Source: Triglochin maritima (lineage: Eukaryota; Streptophyta; Magnoliopsida; Alismatales; Juncaginaceae). From it: a stretch of 64,000 bases of DNA. The position numbers and the translations under genes were made by a program. The stretch lies in NCBI GenBank assembly GCA_963682175.1, contig OY821775.1, positions 50,006,053 through 50,070,052 on the forward strand, given 5' to 3'. Below, in pieces: positions 1-10,800 of the stretch. The notes under the pieces were generated by a model. It was not told the DNA's origin. It made no database searches and worked only from the letters and a program-made list of their open reading frames with translations. The stretch's first letter is position 1, and the number at the start of each line of letters is the position of its first letter.

Positions 1-1550
1 CTTAAGTTCGAAGTCGCGACCCGGTATGGTGGGCATGACGATGCACGATGGCTGAGCAGCCATCGTTGGGTAGCACCGATCCCTCAGAGTTATAGGTTGC
101 GCAACAGGCGGGTCCACTACGTTTTCACCCATTAGATCCGGGTGAGGTGGTGCAACAGGTGGATTGGGGTTAAGTTCCAGACTGGAATCTAGATGAACTC
201 GTGAGAGTCGATTACTCAAGTCCCGAATCCAAATCTGAGTGCACCGGGTTGAATCAATTTTTGAATTCAAATTCGAAATTTAAATTCCAAATTTAATTTC
301 AAGAATTAATTACTCTTTTTTTTCGTTTTTTTTTTTGAATTTTTTTGAATTTTAAATTTTTTTTTTTTATTTTTTTTTAAAAGAAACAAACAATAGAAAG
401 GTAGGGATGAGAAGGGAAAGAAGACTCAGACGAGAAGGGAAACTTAACTCTAAAGGATAAAAATTAGGGTTGGTCAGAAATTTCCTGAACAAGCACGGTC
501 AAAACAATCCTAGACCTAGTGTCACTTAGATCTAGACGACTCCTAACTGGTTGAGTCGAATTAGTTTGCTTGATTCACCTCCCTCACCAATCAAACCAAG
601 TTGGCCAGTTAGTGTATAGCTAGTGGGGGCGCTTCCGACAGAGTCGGTGCCAATTAGACAACCACGTCGCTTGGAAGACTTTCGTCGACACAAAAACACT
701 TTCTAGACACCAAATTGAATTCAATTAGCTTCAGGTCATAGCAAGTCAAACCAATCTCCTCCTTAATTGAGTCCGAGTCCTTAGGGGCCAATGTCTAATT
801 GATTTTAAATTTTAGGCTTAGGCGACACTTCAGGATTGTGGTTTGTGGGCTACGGGAGGGTGATGAAATCCCCACCGTATCTTTTCCTACGGAGTTGCCC
901 TTAAGATAGTTTAACTTAAATCTAGCAAAGATAGTCAAACAATGGTCCTTTTAATGGGGGCAATTGCAAGGTTGTATGCAACTAAATTATATGCTCTAAT
1001 GCAATCGATAAAAACCTCGATACGTACCTTGCCTCCAGCAATCTTCAACAAGTATTAATTTGCAAGAATTTAGCAAGAATAATGCAAGCAAAACATTATA
1101 TGATGCATGCACTAAGGTCTTTCTAATTTTGCCAATTTTAGGTCAGAGTTGAATTATTGCCAATTATGGAATTGTAACCCTAACACGTGCAATTCTACGA
1201 AAGGAAACTTTTCAACTATTCAGATTTTACGAGAAAGGCAAGAAAAGTTACCTCCGCAATGCTCAGTCGGGTTCGCCGCCCGCTCTCGGAGATTCCAGTA
1301 GCTCAATGCGACCACCCAGAGATGCCGACGACGCCCTCAAAATTTGAAGACCGGAGGACCAACCTGTGCGGCGATTTCGCCGCAAATGCTTCTTATGGGG
1401 CGGCGGATTCGCCGCTCTTTAAGCTCAGAATGCGCTCGTATTTCGCCGCGCGCTCTGTTGTCTCCTGAAACACAAATCCAAATACTTAGATCGCGCACAA
1501 GATAAACAGGAAAAATCGAAAACACAAAAACAACAAAAATCTGCGTCGCC
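1..1550 (-). mobile_element. Non-coding leader of a Tat/Athila-like retrotransposon (partial)
   Basis: This stretch lies on the internal side of the primer-binding site at 1551-1568, so in element polarity (minus strand) it should be the untranslated leader and start of the internal region. I see no long open frame on either strand and no gag or pol motifs; the element runs off the left edge of the window. It has A/T-homopolymer runs around 310-380 and palindromic GCGGCG-N-CGCCGC motifs around 1365-1415 that recur in the adjacent LTR. Assignment rests only on position next to the PBS and LTR. Confidence 0.5.
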
Positions 1551-1568
1551 TCCCCGGCAACGGCGCCA
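1551..1568 (-). other. Retrotransposon primer-binding site
   Basis: The minus strand reads TGGCGCCGTTGCCGGGGA, the priming-site sequence typical of plant Ty3/gypsy Athila/Tat elements (established knowledge, usually ascribed to tRNA-Asp). It begins 6 nt beyond a TCAACA end, as expected for the boundary between a 5' LTR and the internal region. This fixes the element's polarity as minus. Confidence 0.8.
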
Positions 1569-1574
1569 AAAACT

Positions 1575-2690
1575 TGTTGATAATTTTATTTATACCGCAA
1601 GTGCACGGCGTCTATGAAGACGTGGCAAGTACGGGTCGAACACAAGGAGGGAGAGATTTCGTTATTTTTGTTATTTCGATTGTGGGAGAGGAAGGAGAGA
1701 AGAATTAATTTGGGTTTTTTTGGGGTTTTTGGTTTAATTAACTAAAGTACGAAACAAAAGCAATTAAAATTAAAACAAGAACAAAGAGAGAAATCCGTGG
1801 GGTGGAGGTTTAGACTTAGGTTTAGAGTAGAGAATTACTGAAACTTATTGTAAATCATGTTAGTTATGAAGCATTACAAGATAAATGACTTAACATAAAC
1901 TCAAGTAATCAAAATACACTAATCATGAACTTAAAATAATAACATGCATTCATCATTCTCTAACCCTAATTCCATCACCTCCACCCTTTGGAGAGAGTTA
2001 GAAACTCATGGAGGGAGGAAGAAGAAGGGGTCATTGAGACATTAAAAGAAAACTAAAACAAGAATTAAAAGAACAGAATTTTATTAATAAAACTAAGGTA
2101 CACAAATAAGAACAACAACTAAGGACCCTATTTACATCGTTCTCGGGTCTATTTATAATTGCTACAAGGGACTTAGGTATAGAATTGGATAGTACACGTG
2201 TCCATACACGAGTGGACGAAATTGGGACACACGGATCAACCAATGGGCGGCGGAATCGCCGCACATCATGTGTATTGTGCGGCGGATTCGCCTCCCACGT
2301 TGGTCGGATTTAATCAGGATTTTTGTCATGCGTTTATGGTATGATTTGATCTTTATTTGCGTGTCTGGATGATTTCTTTCCATTGTCTTGAGCTCCGGAT
2401 TAATTCCTTCCATTGTTGGAGATTTATAGTTGATTTTTCTTTTGACTTTTCCAACAAAATATCTTGATCCTTTTCTTTTGCAATTAGGTCCTTGGCATTT
2501 TTGCAATTAAGCCCTTGACCTTTTTGTGATTAGCTCCTTGAATGCTTTTATGCTTGGATGCATTTCCAATTGAAACCCGATAAACTTGAATTCGGTCTTT
2601 ATGATAGAAATGAATCTTTTGCACACGTTTATGCTCGGAATGTGGGTAAATTGCATTCAGGTCCCTGTATTCTGTAAATAAGACTAAACA
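1575..2690 (-). mobile_element. 5' LTR of a Tat/Athila-like retrotransposon
   Basis: On the minus strand the LTR would start TGTTTAG (2690) and end TCAACA (1575), giving TG...CA termini directly before the primer-binding site. A TATA-like TATAAATA on the minus strand near 2150-2157 suits a retroviral-type promoter. It contains palindromes of the GCGGCGATTCGCCGC type at about 2245-2295. The 1575 boundary is well supported by the PBS; the 2690 boundary is inferred from the TG rule and the change to MULE-related sequence. The partner LTR is outside the window. Confidence 0.65.
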
Positions 2691-2706
2691 CATACCTTAG
2701 TAGCAT

Positions 2707-3420
2707 TTATTGATGTGAAAGTAATCTAAATGAAAGACATATGATGCAATGTATGCAATGCATCAGTTCAACAGGTGACAAACCAAGCCCAAGGTAAGGA
2801 TATGAGGTAGATGGTCCAGCCCCTCCAGCAAACTCATCATGACTGTAATGTGAAGGTTCAAATTGCGACAGACCAGGATAAGGATTTGCACTGCTAGAAG
2901 GAATGTCACACACATTTTCTGACCATTCGTTGCCTGTTTGGAAGTTATGCGATTGGAAAAATGGAATTTGCTGGTATGCTGGAACTTCGGCTGTAGGATT
3001 TAGACTTATATTCAAATCTATTCCACAGTCCCAACCGGTCGACCTTACTGTACCATACTCCGGCGAATGAGTGTTCGTTGTCAGCGTAGGGTCGGGCACT
3101 TTAGGTTCAGCTTCCACATACACTCCAACCACAGACATTCGTTTAAACAAACGCATCAATCCATAAACCGACCTATCATTGGTTAATGGAACGTAAGTCC
3201 AATCATTGTTTAATGGCAATTTCGCCGTCAACTTGACATCAAACATACTGTGTGGATAACAACATTCAGATCTTATAACATCAATTAAATCCTCATATTT
3301 GATGTTCAACGGAACAACTACCAATTTGCGGTCAGATCCTGTGTATTCTGCCACATCTCCGTCACATTCTAATTTCCCGTTATACATAACCAACAAAGAT
3401 CCTTCATCATCTTTATCCAT
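2707..3420 (-). pseudogene. MULE transposase N-terminal (MuDR N-terminal/PB1-like) gene fragment
   Basis: From ATG at 3420 the minus strand encodes about 238 residues beginning MDKDDEGSLLVMYNGKLE. The block with YNGKLE, SDRKLVVVPL, YEDLIDVI and YVPLTNDRSVYGLM resembles the PB1-like N-terminal domain of MuDR-family transposases. A Ser/Pro/Tyr-rich linker follows. No MULE catalytic domain or SWIM zinc finger follows, because a Tat/Athila LTR begins at 2690, just after a possible splice donor. The open frame extends upstream to 3564 (MERLLDVYNRL), but the corresponding segment at the PMD gene is a non-coding 5' exon ending at a GT. I therefore prefer the start at 3420 with an upstream 5' UTR exon. 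It is a truncated, probably inactive transposase gene. Confidence 0.65.
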
Positions 3421-3510
3421 ACCTAAATATTTGAAAATGTGTTCAAGTGAGATGATCGAATTTCTTACTAAATACTTAAAAAATTGAAAATACTTAAATG
3501 TTTTAGAAGT

Positions 3511-4260
3511 TACCTCAATCGAGTGTAGTAGCAAACGATTGTAAACGTCGAGCAATCTCTCCAATAAACAACGTTACGATACCGTAGACCTATAATCAAC
3601 AAAACTAAATTCAATAATCAACTATCAAACAAGAAATAAAACGTTTTGCCTAAAAATCCAAAATCGAATTCGAGTTTCCACCAAAACGGGTTCCTAAACC
3701 AACAAAAACACTACAATCATACATAAAACACCAATGTATATCATCCTAATACATAAAAAAGGCAAGAAAACGGTGGAAAACGAAAAAAAAACGAAACCCT
3801 AACCTGAAAATCGCGAGAACCCGTCGTGAGGGAGAGGGGGGGCGTCTGCCTGCTTTTATAGACCTCCAGAACTCGGCGTTGGTAACGCCGAGTTATCTTT
3901 TTTAAGTGAACTCGTCGTTACCAACGCCGAACTATTACTTTAGAACTCGGTATCTAGGACGCCGAGTTCTATTTAAGCAACTGTTCTCCTGGCGTGTCAA
4001 TCGTCTCATGCACGATATGAGCCCAGGAGAATAGTGAATCAAAGAGAACTCGGCACTGAGAGTGCCGAGTTCTATTTGAATCACTATTCTCCTGGCAACT
4101 CAAGTCGAGTGGAATATCAAGTGGGCCAATAAAAAACTTACATAGAACTCGGCATTGAAGATGCCGATTTCTATTGGTGTGAACTCGGCAGGGGTGATGC
4201 CGTGTTCACAACAAGAGAACTCGGCACTGAGGATGCCGAGTTCTCTTGTAGAGTTCATTG
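3511..4260 (-). repeat. Duplicated 5' region, copy L (upstream of MULE N-terminal gene)
   Basis: This segment is a diverged direct copy of 6440-7300. Shared landmarks in order are a 5' exon ending ACTCGATTGAG before a GT, the string AAACGTTTTGCCTAAAAA, ACCAAAACGGGTTCCTAAAC, TATATCATCCTAATACATAA, GAAACCCTAACC, a CTTTTATAG TATA-like site and then AACTCGGC hairpins. Because each copy sits immediately 5' of a minus-strand gene, it is probably a duplicated promoter plus 5' UTR exon. Copy R carries about 200 bp (6535-6770) that L lacks. Confidence 0.75.
3862..4245. repeat. AACTCGGC...GCCGAGTT hairpin array, copy L
   Basis: Seven imperfect ~27 bp palindromes begin near 3862, 3909, 3945, 4045, 4144, 4181 and 4217. 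Their arms follow GAACTCGGCAC/GTGCCGAGTTC with 3-5 nt loops. A separate stem with arms ACTGTTCTCCTGG spans about 3981-4034. The array lies upstream of the MULE N-terminal gene within the duplicated 5' region. Confidence 0.85.
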
Positions 4261-4473
4261 ATTTAAGAACTCGAGTTTTTTTTTTCATTTCCTGTTTCAC
4301 AATCAACGAAAACAATTCAACCACGACACAATCAACGAAAACACAATTCGAACACGACACACAAACAAGTACGATAAAATACAATACAACTACGAGTGGA
4401 ATATGAAGTTCAACATTTTAACATACATCCAAAAGTACCATACAAACAATCAAATAAATTCACAACTACATAT

Positions 4474-6338
4474 CTATCCTAAGTGACCTCTCAATCTCTT
4501 CTTCCTTTTAGGACGTGCTTGAGCACGTCCTCTCCCCCTGCCGCGTCCCCCTCCTCGTGCTGCATTCTCAGTATCCTGAGTCAGACCGCCAGCGTCTTCT
4601 TGAGACTGTGAATCTTCTTCTTCAACCACGCGATCTTGACTCAAATGTAATGTGGGTTCTTCAGCACCAAAACACATAAGCCAAGCCTTCATTTTTTCCT
4701 TTAATTTTCCAACCATCGAAGAGCCTGTCTTGTGATCTTTGATCACCTGGTGAATTTGATGGAGTTCTTCGTGAAACTCATAAACCCCATGCACCTACAG
4801 TTCATTAAAAGTTTATGAAACAGTAAAACACAATTTCAATACATGGTCATTATTAAAATAAATGTTTAAATCTTACCATCTCTCGCTCTCTACCCGCTCG
4901 AGGTCTATATAATGTATTATTTGGAGCCAAGACGTGCTGAACTATCCAACGGACGGTGATGCTCCAGTACCATTCCATATACAGTCGTGTGCTCTCTTCA
5001 GGATTGGCACCTAGGAGTGGTCGCTCAAACTGTAGATGATCTCTTCGGTGCGACCAATGCTGAATGAATTGGTGATTTTCCACCAACCAATTAACATCCG
5101 ACCTCCCCTGAGCCGATTTCACTACATGTCTCTCCATTGGCTCTGGAATGTGCTGCTGTAGACTGAACTGTCTCATCACTCGGTCTGGACAATGCATAAC
5201 CACCTCACCAAAATTTATAAGCCAAGTGCGACTCGTCCAGATCTCTGAACCTTCCGTACATAATGGTGGTAACTGATTAAGTAGCAAATTTGCATAAGGG
5301 TCCCAGATCACTTGATCGAATTCCTGCACGTCCAGCTCATTACGATAAAAATCAAGTGTGGTCGTCTTCGCACTACCCTTGAATGTTCTTGGTCGTCTCC
5401 AACGGGCACCTAATGGTGCCCTGTCGTCCTCCGGGTATGCTAAAGGTCTCCTCTTCAAAGGTCTGCCAATGTGTAGATGTTCCCAACACCACAACTGCAG
5501 GAACGTAAGAAAACCACACAAATGTTTCGTCGGAATCAGTGAGGCTTCGTCTAACATGTGATATAAGTGGGCCAGAGCCGCACTACCCCAACTGTACTCC
5601 GATGCGACTGCCAAATCTCCAAGCAAGGATAGGTACTTCAAGTGAACCATCGTGCCACTCTTATCTGCCAATATACTGCATCCCAGCTGGAACAAAATGA
5701 AGGCTCTGGTGTGTCGTGTAACTGTCTCCTCGTCAGCATCAAAAGGCAAGTGCTGAAACTGAGCTTGCAACCAACCCAAAGTTACGGAACCCTTACGACC
5801 CAAATCATCGGGGACCTGACCCAATAAATCCATGCAAACCTCTGACCAATCGTACTCCTGAGACTCGCACACCGGCAATCCATCTACGCGCAAGCCGGTA
5901 ATCATCGAGATGTCACGCAATGTGCACGTCATCTCACCATGTCGCAGGTGAAATGAATGAGTCTCCGGTCTCCAACGCTCGACCATCGCCCCCAGCAACG
6001 TATGATCCAACTGAACTCTGCCCAACCGAGTTACTGTGTCAAACCCTGCCATATCTAGCAGGAACAACATCCTCTCATCAGTGATCTGCCATGCGTTGAG
6101 CTTCGATCCATGCTCAACGCATTTTACACCATCAACATCCTTCTGCATAAATTTAGATAACTTTCAGAATATTGAAACTCACGCGCAAATATTTAATTTG
6201 AAAATGTAAAATACTTACAAAATCTTTGAACAAGTCTGACTTTTGGTTGGCCTGCAAAACCAACACTGATCTGTCTACCGGACCCTGTGAAGCGTAGCTA
6301 CCTCTAACTGAACCAGTACTGGAACCACCAACCTCCAT
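4474..6338 (-). CDS. Plant mobile domain (PMD) protein, 'phosphatase 7 long form homolog'/MAIN-like, transposon-associated
   Basis: Three exons (6338-6219, 6142-4877, 4794-4474) join in frame with GT-AG introns to give 568 residues without internal stops. Exon 2 encodes the PMD fold (aminotransferase-like, PF10536 type). Landmarks are DERMLFLLDMAGFDTVTRLG near the start, a W-R-PETHSFHLRHGEMTCTL block, DISMITGLRVDG and the HLCGFLTFLQLWCWEH region. The C-terminal exon is acidic, then Gly/Arg-rich (GRGRGRGRA) and basic. PMD proteins occur as host genes (MAIN/MAIL family, linked to transposon silencing) and as passenger genes of Mutator-like elements. The adjacent MULE fragment with a shared 5' region points to the latter. 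Start is set by an acceptor (TACAG) directly before ATG 6338, with a separate 5' UTR exon near 6440-6495. Function beyond the family is unknown. Confidence 0.85.
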
Positions 6339-6439
6339 CTGTACATAACACGTTAAAAAATGAGATGGTTGTTCTTCATTACTTACTACTTAAAAAGTTG
6401 AGAATGCCGAGTTTAAATGACTTTAAAAGTTGAGAATTA

Positions 6440-7300
6440 CCTCAATCGAGTGTAGAAGCAAATGACTGTAAACGTCGAACAATCTCTCCAATAAAATCAA
6501 CTACAATAAACAACGTTACGAATCATGTCAGAGAATTTTTAAAAAATTTGACAGAACATCCCCTATATTTTCATATTGGTAAATTGGGAAAACTAACAAG
6601 ACTACAAACTTCAATACTCACATACATTCAAAGTCACATACATTTAAACACAAATAAAGCACTTTTAGGTTTACATTCATTCAATTTAACATACATTCAA
6701 ACATAAATAACAACAAAAAATCTAATTTTAATCACAATAATCATACTTAATTTGAACTTTTTTTAAGATGACTACCGTAGAACTATGATCAACAAAACTA
6801 AATTCAATAATCAACTAAAAAAGAAAAAATAAAACGTTTTGCCTAAAAACCCAAATTCGATTTCGATTTTGCACCAAAACGGGTTCCTAAACCAACAAAA
6901 ACACCACAATCATACCTAAAACAACAATGTATATCATCCTAATACATAAAAAATGCAAGAAAACGGTGAAAAACGAAAAAAATTCGAAACCCTAACCTCA
7001 AAACTCGAGAACTCGGCGGAAGGGGAGAGTTGGGGGCGTCGGGCTGCTTTTATAGCCCGACGGAACTCGGCGTTGGAAACGCCGAGTTCACTTTTTTTTA
7101 AGTGAACTCGGCGTTAGTAACGACGAGTTATGCCTTTAGAACTCGGCACTCTCAGTGCCGAGTTCTATTTAAGTAACTGTTCTCCTGGCGCGTCAATCGT
7201 CTCATGCACGATCTGAGCGCCAGGAGAACAGTTTCTTATATAGAACTCGGCACTCTCAGTGCCGAGTTCTATTTGAATCACATCAGTAAAAATTGTCAAG
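6440..7300 (-). repeat. Duplicated 5' region, copy R (upstream of PMD gene)
   Basis: Direct-repeat partner of 3511-4260, containing the non-coding 5' exon of the PMD gene, an AT-rich segment and a CTTTTATAG TATA-like site near 7047, followed by the hairpin array. In the 5' exon the ATG of copy L is replaced by TTG, which supports the exon being untranslated. A 200 bp AT-rich stretch at 6535-6770 is present only in this copy. Confidence 0.75.
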
Positions 7301-7483
7301 TGTTGGCCAATAAAAAACCAAGTTGAACTCGGCATCACCAGTGCCGAGTTCTTCTTGTAATAACTCGGCACTGGTGATGCCGAGTTTGATCTGGGAACTA
7401 GCCCGGAATTCCCAGAATGAACTCGGCATCACCAGTGCCGAGTTATTCCAAGAAGAACTCGGCACTGGTGATGCCGAGTTCTT
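7063..7483. repeat. AACTCGGC hairpin array, copy R, with nested large hairpin
   Basis: Eight palindromes begin near 7063, 7103, 7139, 7243, 7324, 7361, 7419 and 7456. Those at 7139 and 7243 are perfect (12 bp arms GAACTCGGCACT, 3 nt loop). A further perfect stem with 16 bp arms (ACTGTTCTCCTGGCGC) spans about 7180-7236. The last four palindromes form a higher-order inverted repeat: 7322-7395 is almost the reverse complement of 7405-7483, with CTGGGA...TCCCAG closing the centre. Confidence 0.9.
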
Positions 7484-7500
7484 TATGCACAAAAAAACAA

Positions 7501-7541
7501 AACCCGCCGCCGCCACGTGTCACCACGTGGTGGCAGCGGGT
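7501..7541. promoter_or_regulatory. Double G-box palindrome upstream of FCF2
   Basis: Two CACGTG hexamers (7514-7519 and 7524-7529) sit symmetrically inside an inverted repeat with arms CCGC-CGCCACGTG and CACGTGGTGGCAGCGG around a short TCAC centre. CACGTG is the classical plant G-box bound by bZIP and bHLH factors. It lies about 300 bp upstream of the FCF2 start and just outside the MULE hairpin array, so it could serve FCF2 or be part of the transposon end. Confidence 0.45.
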
Positions 7542-7823
7542 CTAGTTTGATAATTATTTTTAGTGGAGGTTTATTTTGGCAAATTTTTTTTAAAAAAAAT
7601 TTATTTTGAAAAAATTTCCTTTAATTTACTTGCAAACACAAAAAAACATTTTAGTTTTACACTTCCACCCCTCACCAATGTTATTTTGCAACCCACAATA
7701 CTCGGGGTTCAAATTGCAATCTGTCCCAATTATCTTAACCTCCCTTCCGAGGGTTTTCACTCCCCCCCCCCCCCAAATCCCAAAACCTTAACCCTATTCC
7801 GGCGATCTCCTCCACCTCCGGCG

Positions 7824-10800
7824 ATGGCGGAAACCACGGCAAAGATCGGCCTTTCGTGGGCCCCCAAGATCCCCTCTTTGTCCGCCAAACCGAAGAGTGG
7901 TAAAGACGTCGCGGAGACGAAGTTGGCGTCGGATAACCCCCTTTGGGTTCCCCCGACGAAGCTCGTCGATGGGTTGTTCGTGCCTCCGGCCGACCCCAGG
8001 AAGCAGAGTAAGATGCTGAGGAAGAGCCGGAAAGACTCCGCCGGTTCGAGCTGGTTAGTCCGATTTCGTGTTACAATCGAATTTCAACTTCGTAAAGTTT
8101 TTCCTTTGATTGGCCAAATGAGAACTTCGAACGGGTGAAGTATAGGTTGGTGTTAAGATTGTGAATGGGAATTATGTGAAACTTAGTTAGAATGAAAAGT
8201 TTGTGTTTGGGTGTTGCCTTCAAGTTCCAATGATGTTGTTGTGAAGTTCATGTTACAAATTTACTGTTGTCCGTAGGAGTGGAGGTTAAAATATGCAAAA
8301 AAAATGAATGTCATGAATAGCCCTTTTGTGCCGATATTTATTCAACATCGCAAATCACCTCTTAAGAGTTTGAAGCCCTACATTCTATCTTTGTACCACG
8401 ATTTTGTCGAGCACCTTTTAGTTAATCATTAGAATTCATACCTCAAATTAAAATGTCAAAATTTAAAATCATATTGAAGTATTAAATTCGTGTATTGGGT
8501 TTTGAATGAGTAATGTATATGCTTGTAGATTTCATTGAGAGGAATACCGGTGTGATGTATTTTCTCATTTGACGGTAAGATATGACAAAATCTGAGTTTG
8601 AAGATTCAAGGTGGAAAAAATTGTAGGTCAAAGATCTGACAAATCCACGTCAAGTGATTCTGACAAATCACTTGAGATACATATACTAACAAATCACTTG
8701 AGATAAATCTCCTCATTGCCACCAACTATTAAGAAAACAAGTGATTTATCGGACGATCAAAATCCACCTTAGTTGGGTCCTTGGATTTTATTTATGCAAG
8801 TTTATTCATTTGCGAGTACACTGGGATTGTGCTCATGAAGCAACAATCTGTGCTGCTTGCTGATAATGCTGATGGTCTTATCTATCCTAGTTGTTTTCTT
8901 AATAGTTGGTACGGATGAAGTTATTTATCTCAAGTGGTTACTCAATGTAGAGTTCGAGGATTCAGGGTAGAAAAGTTTGAAGTTTTTATACCACTTTTTC
9001 GGTGAGATTTTAGGTCAGTTTTCCAACAATTTTTTTGGCTATCTTTTGACAAGTTTTCAGTACCAAAGTCGGATTGTTTTAGGGTTTTGTGGCGTTCTCG
9101 ATTCATATTGGCGGTGTCATTTGGGGTAACCATCTCTACAATGCGGTTTGAATGAGGTTAGAGGTGTTACTTGACCCCAAGATACATTCCTTCTAATTTT
9201 TTGCTTTTATAATGACAAAACTTAGAACTGTTGGAAGCTTGTCGGAAGATGACTAAAAACTAAATCGAGATCTCGTTGGAAAAGTGCTCTGAAATTTACA
9301 AATAACCATAGTTCTTCGTTCGACACGAGTAATCACTCAAATTGTTCGTCTGGATGAGTAGAACAAGATCCAAGTGGTTTCATCATATGAATCCAAGTAG
9401 ATCTGATCGGTTGAATATTTGATTCAAGGATTCGTCCCCCTTATCTTTAAACTCAAATCCTAGCCAATTTGATTGTTGGATCGGAAGATAAATCATAACT
9501 GAAAGTTCTCTCAACGAGATTTACAAGTACACACCTCACTTGTTTAAATCTGACACATGGATTTAATATTTCAAGATTCTTGGGGCTTTTGATATTTGAG
9601 TTTGAAGGAGAAGGTTTGCTTCAAGTATTACACATTGGGACATCAAATTTTGAATGCCCAACGATATTACTTCCAACTTAGGATGTGATTGGTACTCACA
9701 AAGTTCGGGAGAGTCTAGGACTTCACTTCCATGACTTCCCCTAATTTTGAAGTGAAAGTTGGGGAAGTTACTCTAAGTGTATATTTGTCTTGAAAGTCAT
9801 CCTCGAACTCAAAATTTTGAAGTTTTTAGGCTACCAGTCATCTTGGTCATTTTAGAAGTTGAGTTCCCCACTTTCTGGAAGTTCTCCAGTGGTATTAATG
9901 ACGCCCTTAGGGAAACCCTAGAGTACGTATACATGTTAACTCCAACCCATATGGACCCAATGTTTTAAGGTTACATTTTCTAGCTTGTATGTGAACATAA
10001 TATATGAATTCTATGAACAATATAGGCAACAATCTCCTCCTAGACTCACCATACTACACAATACAATTAAATGAGCCACTATTGTCAAATTTTTGTTTCG
10101 TGCTTAACATACCATGAATAAATTCATATTATGTATACACATGCTAAAATTAACACATTGATTTTACCTAAAGAATAATCATCCTTTTTCCAGCTTTGTA
10201 ATGTGCATTATGAAGCACAACGAGTAGAACTGATTGTGGTCATTGCAGGTTTGACATGCCTGCTACCACTTTGACTCCAGAGGTTAAGAAGGATCTTGAG
10301 CTTCTCAAGGTGAGTCTCCTGTCCTGTTATACTTGATTGCCATCCATTGTACTTGATACATTTCTTGCTAGCAAATTCGGCGTTAATGAACTAATATGAT
10401 TTGAAACAAGTCCAATATGCTGCATTTCCTGAGATGGAATCGATTACATGAGCTATATGTTTCATTGGTATAGCAAATATCACACCCTTTCATGACTTGG
10501 TTTTTCGATATACCGTTGTCTTAGCTCTTACAGTGAAACTTACATGAGTTTGCGTCTTTAAATTGTCAATGCTGGTAAATTGATGTGATTTTTTTCAAAA
10601 TAGATTTACTTTGAATTTTGGACATCATATTTCTGCTAATGTGATTTAATCTACTTAGGAAGTGAGGATAATTACATTGTCCTTTCGAGGGGCTGACCGT
10701 GTGAATATTTTTTCTTCTTCAAAATTTCCACCCTTTTTTTATCAATGTCAAACTGATTATTTTTGAAGAATTGTTTTCAAAACGTTCTCCTTCAAATCTT

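Noticed and set aside
7283..7550. Open frames on both strands with repeated NSALVMPSSS-like peptides
   Set aside because: They are translations of the palindromic AACTCGGC array, symmetric on both strands, with no start context or homologous family.
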